From contig NZ_JBQKUP010000042.1 in NCBI RefSeq assembly GCF_052156535.1, positions 290,215 to 354,214 of the forward strand: DNA of 64,000 nucleotides, written 5' to 3'. Positions 50,727 through 60,485 of the stretch are shown here, piece after piece; position 1 is the stretch's first letter; each line of letters opens with the position of its first letter. The translations under genes were made by a program, and so were the position numbers. The notes under the pieces are model-generated. The model searched no databases. It saw nothing but the letters and a program-made list of their open reading frames with translations, and was not told where the DNA came from. The DNA is from Nitrospira_E sp052156535 (GTDB lineage: Bacteria; Nitrospirota; Nitrospiria; Nitrospirales; UBA8639).

Positions 50727-52400
50727 TTAAGAAGTTACGGCTCCCAGGGATGCGGAGGAAACCATCCTGGCATATTTGGCCAGGACACCAGTTGTATATC
50801 TTGGTGGTGGAGGAGTCCATTTTGCCAAACGGCCTTGAATCTCTTGCTCTGAAAGTTCAACATCCAAACGTCTCGCAGTAATGTCGATATGAATCAGGTC
50901 TCCGTTTTGAAGCGCCGCAATCGGTCCCCCTTTTGCGGCTTCAGGGGCGACGTGTCCAGCCATGAAGCCATACGTGGCTCCCGAAAACCGTCCGTCCGTC
51001 AAAAGAGCGACTGATTGGCCTAATCCTGCTCCGACAATAGCACTCGTTACCCCTAACATCTCTCGCATCCCCGGTCCGCCTTGTGGCCCTTCATAGCGGA
51101 TAACAACCACATCCCCGTCCACGATTTTTCCTTGTTGGACTGCCTGAAAGGCATCTTCTTCGCAGTCGAAGACTTTGGCAGGGCCATGGTGTGCTAATCT
51201 GGCATGACCAGCCACTTTGACAACACAACCTTCTGGGGCAAGGTTGCCTTTCAGAATCACCAGTCCTCCCGTTGGCTTAATTGGATGGGAAGGGGGAAAG
51301 AGAACATTTTGACCGGAAGTTTCCTTGGCTGTGGCCGCTTCTTCGGCTAAGGTTCGTCCGGTGACGGTGATTTGGTCTCCATGGAGATGGCCAGATTCCA
51401 AAAGCCATTTTGCCACCAACGGGGTGCCTCCTGCTTGATAGAGGTCGGCTGCCATGAACTGACCTCCTGGTTTCAGATCAGCCAGGAGCGGGACTTGGCG
51501 ATTAATGGTATCAAAATCGTCAATATTTAATGGGAGCGACATTTCATGTGCCAGAGCTAAAAGATGGAGGACGCCATTGGTGGATCCACCGGTAGTGGCG
51601 ATTGCCGCGATGGCGTTTTCCAATGCGGGGCGAGTAATAATATCCCGTGGGCGAAGATCGTTTTTCAGGAGATTGATCAGGATTTTTCCGCATTCCTTGG
51701 CCACTTGGTGCTTTCTGGGGTCGAGGGCTGGCACGCCATTGAATCCCATTGGGGAAATTCCTAAAAACTCAAACGCAATTGACATGGTATTCGCCGTAAA
51801 TTGACCACCGCAGGCCCCGGCTCCCGGGCAGGCTCGTCGTTCTAATTCAATCAGCTCCTCCGTTGTCATTTTCCCTTTGGCGTGTGATCCCACGGCCTCA
51901 AAGACGTCCTGGATCGATACCGGTTTTCCATGAAATTCTCCAGGCATAATGGAGCCTCCATAGAGCATGATTGATGGAAGATTCAGACGGGCCAGCGCCA
52001 TCACGCATCCTGGAATGGTTTTGTCGCAACCCGATAAGGCAATGACTCCGTCAAACAGATGCCCGCGAACCACCAATTCGATGGAGTCCGCCACCACTTC
52101 TCGGCTAATCAAAGAGGCTTTCATCCCCTCCGTCCCCATGCTGATACCGTCTGAGACCACGATTGTGTTGAATTCGATGGGGGTCCCTCCCGCCTCACGA
52201 ATCCCTTGTTTCACACTCGCCGCCAAATCGCGGAGATGATAATTGCAAGGGGTAATTTCCGACCAGGTATTGGCGATCGCGATGAGGGGCCTGGTAAAGT
52301 CGTCGTCGGTCAAGCCTACAGCCCTGAGCATCGCGCGAGCGGGGGCACGGTCCGGTCCCTCAGTCAGGGGTAGGCTATTTTTCTTCAAGGTTTTTGACAT
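50727..52400 (-). CDS. ilvD: Dihydroxy-acid dehydratase
   Basis: 557 aa. Dehydrates 2,3-dihydroxy-3-methylvalerate and -isovalerate in isoleucine and valine synthesis (cytoplasm). Seen: LSGCDKTIPGC, CPGAGACGGQFTANTMS (Fe-S cysteines), and GATYGFMAGHVAPEAAKGGPIA near the C-terminus. Normal length for the family. AAGGAG lies nine bases before the ATG on the minus strand. It converges with the pentaheme cytochrome genes and stands alone. Confidence 0.95.
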   Translation of the reverse strand: MSKTLKKNSLPLTEGPDRAPARAMLRAVGLTDDDFTRPLIAIANTWSEITPCNYHLRDLAASVKQGIREAGGTPIEFNTIVVSDGISMGTEGMKASLISREVVADSIELVVRGHLFDGVIALSGCDKTIPGCVMALARLNLPSIMLYGGSIMPGEFHGKPVSIQDVFEAVGSHAKGKMTTEELIELERRACPGAGACGGQFTANTMSIAFEFLGISPMGFNGVPALDPRKHQVAKECGKILINLLKNDLRPRDIITRPALENAIAAIATTGGSTNGVLHLLALAHEMSLPLNIDDFDTINRQVPLLADLKPGGQFMAADLYQAGGTPLVAKWLLESGHLHGDQITVTGRTLAEEAATAKETSGQNVLFPPSHPIKPTGGLVILKGNLAPEGCVVKVAGHARLAHHGPAKVFDCEEDAFQAVQQGKIVDGDVVVIRYEGPQGGPGMREMLGVTSAIVGAGLGQSVALLTDGRFSGATYGFMAGHVAPEAAKGGPIAALQNGDLIHIDITARRLDVELSEQEIQGRLAKWTPPPPRYTTGVLAKYARMVSSASLGAVTS

Positions 52401-52650
52401 GAAACAGTGCTCCTTCGCTCATAACCGTTGATGAATGGAATATAGGGTCAGTCGATTATTCGTTTCATGAATGTCTCATAATGCTAGGAAAATGGTCAAT
52501 GTTGTGGGACAAAAGTTTGTACGTGCAGCCCTGGCGATGATGATTTTCCGAGGAATCAGCAGGAGAAGAGAAATGGATGCGCAGGGGGGGAGACGCCACA
52601 GGGTCTTGTCCACTGATATGGCAAGGAGGGCAATTTTGGTTGTGAGATTT

Positions 52651-53589
52651 CTAGGAGGCGAGTTTACAAGATGTTACCGATGAGAGGTATTGCTGCAGCC
52701 GAAGCCTTCCTCCGGCTCCTGCGGATGGGGGTGTACACAATATGAGCCAATATGGATTGTTAAAATGGTAGGTCTCTCCCTGACGGCAGGACTCTACAAG
52801 CTGCCGTAATCTGGGCTGCTTCATCCAGTTTGGGAGGGGGGTTGAGTCCATGACGACTTGTTGGAGGTATTGTTCCAATAGTCGATCATGCCGGATTGAA
52901 ATGCTATGGGTGCAGGCTATTTCTCGAATAGTGATGAAAACTTCCAATTTTTCTAAAACAGCAACCACCGACTCTGCAGAAAGATAAGGCACTGGAGCGT
53001 GAGGGGGACATTCTTGAAAGAAGGTGTGATGCAGTTGTGAGAAAAAAGCCTCTTGCTTGGCAAGCACAATACATGCGGTTCCTCGAAATGGGTGCAGAGC
53101 ACCGATAAGTCGGGACAATGAAGGATGGAGAGAGGCATGATCCAGGCAGGAGAAGGATTGAATTGCCCATGCTACATCGTAAGAACCCGGAACCAGGAAC
53201 TTTTCAGCATTGTCCCATGTGGTTTGCCAGGCATGCCTGGGGAGAAATGGCCGGCGTAGAGACTGGCTGCAGGTGGAGAGGCAATAGTGGGAAGAGTCCA
53301 AATAATCATAATGAAGGCGTATGGTTGACGGAAGCCATGCCTGCAACATTCTCGGAAATCGGCCTGGTCCACATCCAATGTCTAGTACTTGATAGCCTGC
53401 ATTCTGTTCCGGAAATAGCGAATCCCAATTCACGGCATCCAGGAATTTGGTGTAATCGTTTTCCACAATTGAAAACCAGGCTTCGGGGTGTAACATGCCC
53501 TTTTGATAATAACGAAGTGATCGGGGAAGGTTCGAGTTTATTGGTCGTTCGAGAGAAGGCAGTTGAGAGGTGCATAAGGGGTTGTTCAT
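52651..53589 (-). CDS. SAM-dependent methyltransferase
   Basis: 312 aa. A class-I methyltransferase domain is placed by VLDIGCGPGRFPRML (about 68-82), an acidic DYLDSSHYCLS strand and FLVPGSYDVAWAIQSFSCLDH. The C-terminal part (about 230-312) is non-conserved and rich in His, Leu and Arg. The substrate cannot be told. About 250 bp separates it from the ilvD start; that gap shows no convincing gene. Confidence 0.7.
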   Translation of the reverse strand: MNNPLCTSQLPSLERPINSNLPRSLRYYQKGMLHPEAWFSIVENDYTKFLDAVNWDSLFPEQNAGYQVLDIGCGPGRFPRMLQAWLPSTIRLHYDYLDSSHYCLSTCSQSLRRPFLPRHAWQTTWDNAEKFLVPGSYDVAWAIQSFSCLDHASLHPSLSRLIGALHPFRGTACIVLAKQEAFFSQLHHTFFQECPPHAPVPYLSAESVVAVLEKLEVFITIREIACTHSISIRHDRLLEQYLQQVVMDSTPLPNWMKQPRLRQLVESCRQGETYHFNNPYWLILCTPPSAGAGGRLRLQQYLSSVTSCKLAS

Positions 53590-53860
53590 GATTAAGATAT
53601 TAAGAGGGAAAATGAAGTCATCAGTTGTTCTTAATTCTTAATTAAAGAAGCAAAAATGGTACCGGCTATCATTTGGAGAAATGAGGTAAGAAGACAATGG
53701 AATTTTATCGACATTATCTGTTAGGAAGGTGAAGGTCTTTTTCCTGAAGCAAAAAATTTCCCCACAACACAGGAAGAATCTGCCGGTTGCCTATTGGACT
53801 TATAACACCGGTCCTTTGACCATACATCGGATTTGCTGAAAACGTGAAGACAGCAATTAA

Positions 53861-54649
53861 ATGGATCACAGAACCAAAGAACCAGTGAACGTCATGAATC
53901 TGATGATCTGCCCGGGTGTCATTCGTAAATATTCGTGGATCTTCTTGACTGTATGGATAGGGGCAACTGTCTTGTTCCTGTGTGAAGTTTGTCTAAGTAG
54001 AAGTGAGGGAGGTTTAGAGAATGAGTTCTTTTCTGAAGTTGAAAATTTGAAGCTAATTCAGAAGGAGAAGATAAACGTTCGCTTAGCCTATACGTATAAA
54101 CCGTGGGTGGCGGGTCATTTATTTTTTACCGACCGCGAGGTTGCCTCGTCTCCACAGTCTTCCCCAGATTTTCCTTCAAAGAGAACTGGTTCGGCCTTGG
54201 TTGGTTCCGTCATGGCCCTCTTAGCTACGTTTGAAAGTGCGAATGTTCTTCCACCGGAGGGGACCAGCCAGGCCAATCAACTGATTCATGGCCTTATTCA
54301 ATTGCAGTCGGCCTTAGTAAAATCTCAATCCTCAGAGTTGAGCGAATATTTCTCAGCGGGGGTTAAACAGCGTTTTGAAAAAGAAAGTGCAGAGCTTTTA
54401 CAGTCAATGCATCAGAGTGGTTTGACATCCAAAATGTTAGAGGCCCTCGTGAGCTATAACCACAAAATACCAATGTGGGAGAAGCCACCGCTTATTGAAC
54501 TCTTTCAACGCTATAATATATCCCGACAAGATTGGGAGTTGATTGAAAAAATATTCGGCGAAGCCGAAGTAGCCTATCGTATGAAAGGATCATCCATCCA
54601 TGATGCCTATGAGCTTTGGAGAGCACAAATGCCAGGAGGCCGGTCATGA
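53861..54649 (+). CDS. Hypothetical membrane-anchored protein
   Basis: 262 aa. One N-terminal hydrophobic segment (about 22-48, VIRKYSWIFLTVWIGATVLFLCEVCLS) with positive residues ahead, then a soluble, mostly helical region. No motif is recognised. ATGs at codons 1, 12 and 15 are all possible starts. It is isolated between two minus-strand genes, and the stop is 10 bp from the end of the Gfo/Idh/MocA gene. Confidence 0.5.
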   Translation: MDHRTKEPVNVMNLMICPGVIRKYSWIFLTVWIGATVLFLCEVCLSRSEGGLENEFFSEVENLKLIQKEKINVRLAYTYKPWVAGHLFFTDREVASSPQSSPDFPSKRTGSALVGSVMALLATFESANVLPPEGTSQANQLIHGLIQLQSALVKSQSSELSEYFSAGVKQRFEKESAELLQSMHQSGLTSKMLEALVSYNHKIPMWEKPPLIELFQRYNISRQDWELIEKIFGEAEVAYRMKGSSIHDAYELWRAQMPGGRS

Positions 54650-54659
54650 AGAACAGGAA

Positions 54660-55628
54660 TTAATTGAGGAAAACGGATTTCCCGGTCTGTGCCGATCGAT
54701 AACAGGCATCGGCAATTTCGACTGCTCGTAACCCATCTTCTGCGGTTACGGGCATTGGGCCTCCGGTTCGAATCGCTTGACAAAAGTCTCGAAGCACTTC
54801 AATCAACGTTGCACTGGAAGGGCAGGGGTAGTCTACTATCTCATTTCTTCCGGAAATTTTCCGAACGATGTTGGTCGTCCAATCGGCTAGGACTTGTCCT
54901 TTTAACGCCATAATTTCTGCGCGGGTGACTCGTCCCTGGCTGACGCGGGAAATATCGAGATAACAGGGAAGTCCTCTCTGCGTAACCAGTTTGATGAAAG
55001 CCCGATTTTCGGGGTCCTGGGCCGTTGGTCGACTAATGTCAGCCGAGACCGAATGGATCTCATCCTGAGTGAGGACACGGACCAAATCCAGCAAATGAAT
55101 CCCAAATTCCATGAGGGCCCCATAATTGCTCCATGATGTGGTTTTTTCAGACAACGCTTGGCGGGATTCGAGTCGCATGGTGCAAACAAGATAGTGCCAT
55201 TGGCCTAAGGATGAGGCGATGGGTTGCAATTGCCGGATTGCTGGCTCATACCGCAGAGTCTGGGCAGTCATAACAGGGATTTTAGCTTTGGTGGCGGTTT
55301 CAACGATTTGGCGGCCTTGGATCTGGGTAAGGGCGAGGGGTTTTTCCAGAAGGACCGCTTTGCCATGTTGAATGGCTTCTAAGGCAATAGGAAGATTGAG
55401 TGAGGGAGGGGTCACGATCAAAACGGCCTGAATAGCCGAATCGGCTAAAAGATCACGATAATTCGGGTAAAAGCGGAGGGAGTTTTCAGTGGCAAGTCGA
55501 ATGCCTTCTTCCATGTTTCTTCGGCTGATGGCAATCAATTTTCCTCCCGTCTCGGCGGAGAGCAAATGGTGAAGATAACGGTAGCCGTGCCGTCCTACGC
55601 CAATCAATCCAAGGAGAATCGGTTTCAT
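54660..55628 (-). CDS. Gfo/Idh/MocA-family NAD(P)-dependent oxidoreductase
   Basis: 322 aa. N-terminal Rossmann fold with a GVGRHG dinucleotide motif and the family EKPLALT motif (about 95), then a C-terminal sheet domain (about 130-322). Members oxidise or reduce sugar derivatives. The last residues (YRSAQTGKSVFLN) are typical. An operon with the next minus-strand gene upstream (58-bp gap) is likely. The substrate is unknown; a cell-envelope sugar is possible, given kdsD and the O-antigen ligase gene nearby. Confidence 0.82.
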   Translation of the reverse strand: MKPILLGLIGVGRHGYRYLHHLLSAETGGKLIAISRRNMEEGIRLATENSLRFYPNYRDLLADSAIQAVLIVTPPSLNLPIALEAIQHGKAVLLEKPLALTQIQGRQIVETATKAKIPVMTAQTLRYEPAIRQLQPIASSLGQWHYLVCTMRLESRQALSEKTTSWSNYGALMEFGIHLLDLVRVLTQDEIHSVSADISRPTAQDPENRAFIKLVTQRGLPCYLDISRVSQGRVTRAEIMALKGQVLADWTTNIVRKISGRNEIVDYPCPSSATLIEVLRDFCQAIRTGGPMPVTAEDGLRAVEIADACYRSAQTGKSVFLN

Positions 55629-55685
55629 AACAACCCTGGTTCTTTCCCTTATCCCGAAGGAGTGCTAACAAAAGAGGAGTTGTTC

Positions 55686-56381
55686 TCATCCAACGTGTAT
55701 AAAACATACCGGATCACCTACCAGGGCTGTTGGGTAGGTCTGATCCTCAACTTGATAGGGAATGCCATGTGAGTGGCACCAGTGTTCAACCCAGGGGATT
55801 TCTTCCACCGAGGTCGTGAGCAACCCTGGCATGGTAAGTTTGGCCATGCAATTGGCAAATAAGCGAATTCCTGTTTCTCGTTCGTGTGAAAAGGCCGATA
55901 CGTCAAATGCCAGAGGGTCCGCACGGCCGTATGAAAAAAGGACTGACAGATTGGGGAATTCCTCCGGGTCATTCAGAACGCTGACAATCCAAAGATGATC
56001 AACATTGCCTGTCGCAGTCTCTGCCGACCCGCAGTAAAAAGGGATTCCGTTTTCGCCCCCGGCTTGGTTGAGAATATCCACTTCTGCTTGCCGAAGATTA
56101 TAGGGACATACTGTTCGATTTAATTCCAGCCGTTCCATGAGCAAAACCGGAATCTCTGGGACTCCTGCGCCCACATATAAACTTCGTCCCATAGCCGGCA
56201 AACGGGTGCGGAGGGCTTTGGCAATCACGATCCCCAGTTTCTTGCAAGGGCCTCGACGATCCTCCCAAAACGCGTCTCCACCTTCGTCGCAATAAACCGG
56301 GCCAAGCCCATCATAGTCCAACACATTATACATTCTGGTAATTTCTTGAGTCGTGGCAGATGATAATTTTGGAGTTTTCAT
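55686..56381 (-). CDS. Conserved-looking hypothetical protein, possibly methyltransferase-like
   Basis: 231 aa. A segment GRSLYVGAGVPEIPVLLMERLELNRTVCPYNL (about 65-96) resembles the first strand and glycine loop of a class-I methyltransferase, and HLWIVSVLNDPEEFPNLSVLFSYG could be a later strand. The rest is not recognisable. No signal peptide. It lies directly upstream of the oxidoreductase gene on the same strand, so the two may act together. Confidence 0.5.
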   Translation of the reverse strand: MKTPKLSSATTQEITRMYNVLDYDGLGPVYCDEGGDAFWEDRRGPCKKLGIVIAKALRTRLPAMGRSLYVGAGVPEIPVLLMERLELNRTVCPYNLRQAEVDILNQAGGENGIPFYCGSAETATGNVDHLWIVSVLNDPEEFPNLSVLFSYGRADPLAFDVSAFSHERETGIRLFANCMAKLTMPGLLTTSVEEIPWVEHWCHSHGIPYQVEDQTYPTALVGDPVCFIHVG

Positions 56382-56820
56382 CCTCTGTGTGGGCCTTTCA
56401 ATATGTCTCGGTTTCCTTCTTTGTACCAGGTTCGGCGAAGCAGATAATAGCCCTTGCAGGAAGGTGCGGTGTCATGATCCAAGCCAGGAAGGTGGGCCTG
56501 TCTCAACTTGACCCAAATTACGATTTTGTGTATTGATATACTTGATTAGATTTAGACGCTCTTCCAAGGAAAAAGGCCTTTTCCCAAAAAGGGGCAAGAG
56601 TTCCTCCTATCACCGATTCCTTTCCTTTTTATTGTGCGTTAATAGGAAATCTCTTTGTTGGGGTTTTCCAGTATGGCGAAGATGCTCCTCGGTTGCGGAA
56701 CGAAGCCCGCGCCTTTTCTAGGATAGAGCCAATGTCAGCTGTTTATCTAATGATAGTTTCACCTTGAAACGTTTTTGCCGAAATAGCCGATTTTACTAGA
56801 GATCAAAAGATCAGATTCTT
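56382..56820. other. Gene-free intergenic region upstream of kdsD
   Basis: 439 bp without a supportable gene. A short plus-strand open frame at 56533-56721 has no ribosome-binding site and a low-quality product. GATC-AAAA-GATC at about 56801-56812 makes a small hairpin close to the kdsD start. Confidence 0.5.
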
Positions 56821-57786
56821 ATGGATATTCTTCAGGAACTTCGTCGAGTGATCAGACTGGAAGGTCAGGCCATTGCGCACCTTGAGGAGAGCATAGGTCT
56901 TCCTTTCGAGGAGGCAGTAAAGATGTTGCAAGCCTGTCAGGGAAAAGTGATTCTCACAGGGGTGGGGAAATCCGGCCTGATAGCGAATAAAATTTCGGCG
57001 ACGATGGTGTCCACCGGCACACCTGCGGTGTATTTACACGGCTCAGAAGGGCTGCATGGGGACATTGGGATTGTGGCGAAAGAAGATATAGTTATTGCGG
57101 TAGGAAAGTCAGGCGAAAGCGAAGAATTGCTGGTACTGCTTCCATTTATTCGAAAAATTGGTGCACGAATGATTGCCATTACGGCGCAGGCAAACTCCAC
57201 TCTGGCACGAGGGAGCGATCTTGTTCTTCTGACGCCCATACAAGAAGAAGCTTGTCCGCTTAATCTGGCACCAACGTGCAGCACCACTGCAGCCTTGGTC
57301 TTAGGGGATGCGCTGGCCATGGCTTTGATGAAATTGCGAAACTTTCAACCAACCGACTATGCCATGTTTCACCCTGGTGGGCAGTTAGGAAAGCGACTGC
57401 TTTTGAACGTTGGGGATCTGATGCGAACCGGTGAAGCCAATGCGGTTATTCGCCTTTCTCACACGATTCAATTCATGTTGTGTGAAATGACGAGTAAACG
57501 TGCTGGCGCCGTGTCCGTCCTTGATGAGGAAGATCGTTTATTGGGATTGATCACCGATTTTGATATTCGTCGGGTGTTGGAGGGGGGAGAGAACCTTTTC
57601 GCTCTCACGATTGGAGCGGTCATGAATCCCAAGCCCAGTTGGGTATATCAAGATGAAAAGGCCGTCAAAGTTCTTCAATTTATGGAGAAACGGGAAAAGC
57701 CCATTTCGGTGCTACCTGTCCTTGATCGACAGGAAAAAGTCGTCGGCATGATACATATTCATGATCTGATTTCCCGTGGCCTTTAA
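56821..57786 (+). CDS. kdsD: Arabinose-5-phosphate isomerase KdsD/KpsF
   Basis: 321 aa. Converts ribulose-5-phosphate to arabinose-5-phosphate for KDO synthesis in lipopolysaccharide. N-terminal SIS domain (about 30-170) with TGVGKSGLIANKISATMVSTGTPAVYLHGSEGLHGDIG, a TCSTTAALVLGDALAMALM block and FHPGGQLGKRL, then two CBS domains (about 200-260 and 270-321). Normal length. The Shine-Dalgarno is weak. An O-antigen-ligase-like gene follows after 237 bp. Confidence 0.93.
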   Translation: MDILQELRRVIRLEGQAIAHLEESIGLPFEEAVKMLQACQGKVILTGVGKSGLIANKISATMVSTGTPAVYLHGSEGLHGDIGIVAKEDIVIAVGKSGESEELLVLLPFIRKIGARMIAITAQANSTLARGSDLVLLTPIQEEACPLNLAPTCSTTAALVLGDALAMALMKLRNFQPTDYAMFHPGGQLGKRLLLNVGDLMRTGEANAVIRLSHTIQFMLCEMTSKRAGAVSVLDEEDRLLGLITDFDIRRVLEGGENLFALTIGAVMNPKPSWVYQDEKAVKVLQFMEKREKPISVLPVLDRQEKVVGMIHIHDLISRGL

Positions 57787-58023
57787 CAAAGACTCGTAAG
57801 AGATGAGAAGAGCCTTAAGTCTGATTCGAGGGGAGAACGTCGTTTAAGATGGGTAGGGTACGGCGTGATAGTAAGCATTCCTGGAAGTTCCGTGATTGCG
57901 GGATGTTCTGCGTGTAGGGGAAGAGAGTTTCAATCATTTTTTCTTACCCATGAACGGCTAATGGGGATTAGTTTGAAATCATTTCTTGTGCGAGATCTAC
58001 CTTGTCTCAAATGAATTGATCCA

Positions 58024-59325
58024 ATGAGCATCGACTTGGACGTGGGACAGGTTGGCACCACCTCTTCTTCGAGGACTTTCTCCAGTTCTGATCTTTGGCC
58101 AGCCCTTGGGTGGGGGCTGTGTGTAGTTATTCTTTTGGGGTTTTCTCCCCGACTGTTTCATATTCAAGAATATTTCTTTTTCCCTCTTCTGGGTATGGCG
58201 ATACTCCTTTGTGTATTGGAGCGAAAGCCCCTCTGGATTCATGCCCCGCTCCTTGTCCCCTTTATCTGTTTTGTGGGATGGGTTGCCTTTACGATTCCTT
58301 TTTCAATTGATCCTTGGGTCAGTCTGAAGGAGTGGCAAAAAATTGTAGCACAGTTGGCGGTGTTCTATGGAACTTGTTTGATTGTGCAGGAACAACGAAA
58401 TGAATATTTTCTAAGAAAGGCTCTCCCCGTCTTATTGGTGGGGGCCATGGCCTGTTACTCCTATTCCCTTCTTGATTTTTGGGACCGGGGAGGGAATCTT
58501 TTGGATCGCACGATCCGTGCGGGTTTTCCAAAAGCAGGCGGCGCAGATTTTACCTGGCTGAGTACCAATGTGTTGATGATTTTCCCTCTGTTCATCACGG
58601 GATACTTGGCGGTGACCAGTTCCTGGAAACGGGTGATGTTAGGTTGTGGCATACTTCTCTCTTTTTTGGCCCTAGTGCTTTCCTATAGTCGTGGTGTCTG
58701 GCTAGCCTGTCTGACGCAATTAATTGTTGGAGGATTTCTTGTCCATAAACGTCACGTATTTCGCTTGCTGATGATAGGAATGGTGGTATTCCTTTCGGTC
58801 GGAGTGGTCCTTGGTCAATTGGGACTACATCGTGAAACCTTTAATCCCTGGACTATTAAGGCTCGGTTAGCAGTATGGAATCTTAGTGCTGCAGATATTC
58901 TGGACCATCCAATCGTTGGCGTGGGTTATGGCGTGCCTATTTTAGAAAAGCGTCATGGGCAAAATATCATTGAATTGGAAGCTGTGAATCTCGGAATTCC
59001 CGATATTCCGGAAAAACCGCATAACTGGTATCTCATGGTGGTGACGGGGGCTGGGTTACCAGGGTTGGTCTTGTTTCTTTGGTTGCTCGCCAAAGTGGGA
59101 TTTACCATCTATGAGGACTGGACAAAAGCTATGACTTCCTCACATCGGTGGTTACAGTTTGGAGTATTTCTCATGGTTCTTGGATTTTCGATCCGTATTT
59201 TTTTCGAGGACAGCTTCGGCGGCAGCCATTCCTATCTGTTCTGGATACTTGTCGGGACAAGTGTGGTTCTTTCGCACTCACACGTGGAGGGAAAATGCAA
59301 CCAGCCAGGGAATAGCAGTGGCTAG
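58024..59325 (+). CDS. O-antigen ligase / Wzy-type membrane protein
   Basis: 433 aa, about ten to eleven helices. The large periplasmic loop and C-terminal pattern (about 300-345: IVGVGYGVPILEKRHG...IPEKPHNWYLMVVTGAGLPGLVLFLWLL) match the Wzy_C domain, with the conserved H-N near PHNWYL. Such proteins ligate or polymerise surface polysaccharide. Fits with kdsD and the GT9 gene. No Shine-Dalgarno of note. Downstream lies about 1.1 kb without a gene. Confidence 0.8.
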   Translation: MSIDLDVGQVGTTSSSRTFSSSDLWPALGWGLCVVILLGFSPRLFHIQEYFFFPLLGMAILLCVLERKPLWIHAPLLVPFICFVGWVAFTIPFSIDPWVSLKEWQKIVAQLAVFYGTCLIVQEQRNEYFLRKALPVLLVGAMACYSYSLLDFWDRGGNLLDRTIRAGFPKAGGADFTWLSTNVLMIFPLFITGYLAVTSSWKRVMLGCGILLSFLALVLSYSRGVWLACLTQLIVGGFLVHKRHVFRLLMIGMVVFLSVGVVLGQLGLHRETFNPWTIKARLAVWNLSAADILDHPIVGVGYGVPILEKRHGQNIIELEAVNLGIPDIPEKPHNWYLMVVTGAGLPGLVLFLWLLAKVGFTIYEDWTKAMTSSHRWLQFGVFLMVLGFSIRIFFEDSFGGSHSYLFWILVGTSVVLSHSHVEGKCNQPGNSSG

Positions 59326-60485
59326 CAAATGTATTGAGATAAGTTGGCGAATGTCAGGAGCGCTAAACCATGCAATTGTTTTACGTGATCAACAATCGTC
59401 TACAGCTCTTCTTCCCCTGAGGCGCCTCCCGATTTACATGGATGGTTTCAAAAAAATGGATCTATCCTGTTTTAGAAAATTCCGATGGAGAAATGCCATG
59501 CCTCAATAGTTGGTTGGATCTGGTGATATAGTCTTTCTATAAAGGTATATCAAAATTCTTGATATAGTGTTCTTTATCTGCAACCAAGCCCCCACCCACT
59601 GATGGAATTCTGGAATTTCATCAAAAAATAACCGCATGAGACGAATGTGGTTTTGCCATTCTCTCACTCAAGGTTTTCAATCCAGGCCTAATTTTATTCT
59701 TACCCATGGTTAATTAAACAAATAAGAATAGCCTTTCGTTCGGAGAACCACCACATTAGGGATTTAGGGAATGAATAGGAGAATTAAGAAATAGGAATTG
59801 GAGTTATCTGAAAGTATTCAAGGAGAAGGTTCGGAAAGGATTTGAAATTCCCCAAACAGGCGAATAATCGACAATCCTAATCGAAGCACTGGGTATAGAA
59901 AATATCCGTGTCGTCGAAAAACTTATCTATGTTGGGAACCTATTACATCACTTGCTGGAAGATGTTTTACCTTTCTTTAGGTCTAAAACCACCGGGCACC
60001 CAAACCTGTCATAGCCGTTTACTATTTTCAAAGAAACAGCCAGTTTTCTAACTTCGCCATACTTTCATTGAGCTCACGCAACGCACTGAAAAAGAAGGAA
60101 TGTACAGCGAAAATCGTGGTGCCCAGAAACGTGGCAGCTGTTTTGCTGTACTAATCTGGAAGAAAGATACGCATCGTTTTTCAAGCAGGTAACCGGTATT
60201 GAGCTATGATAAAAATCCTGCTTTTTCCGAAATTATCCATCCATGAAAATCGACTTAATTTCTGTAGAGACACAAAGGAGGTGGTGAAAAGGAGAATATT
60301 TGATGCGTTTTATGAATCGGATAATTTGAGATATTACTCCCTCAACATTTCAATACGTTCGAGAGGGGAAATGTAGCTGTAGCATGCGGTGGCCGGGAAA
60401 GTTCTTTTGTGAAGATATATTGATAATGAACAGATTTCATTTAGAATATGGTCTAATTCCTGGAGAAAAAAGGAAAGGCGGAATT
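59326..60485 (+). promoter_or_regulatory. Long gene-free region with candidate sigma-54 promoter
   Basis: 1.16 kb, AT-rich, without a supportable gene. TATATCAA (59546-59553) and TTGATATA (59559-59566) form an 8-5-8 inverted repeat. At 60132-60147 the sequence TGGCAGCTGTTTTGCT matches the -24/-12 sigma-54 consensus: GG at 60133-60134 and GC at 60145-60146, exactly ten bases between. A short inverted repeat GTACAGC ... GCTGTAC spans the site. This would give a leader of about 330 nt before the ATG at 60486. Confidence 0.4.

Noticed and set aside
52471..52683. 70-aa plus-strand frame between ilvD and the methyltransferase
   Set aside because: No ribosome-binding site, Arg/Met-rich composition, and it overlaps the end of the methyltransferase gene.
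59159..59509. 116-aa plus-strand frame at the end of the O-antigen ligase gene
   Set aside because: It overlaps the ligase in another frame, and its product has no domain-like features.
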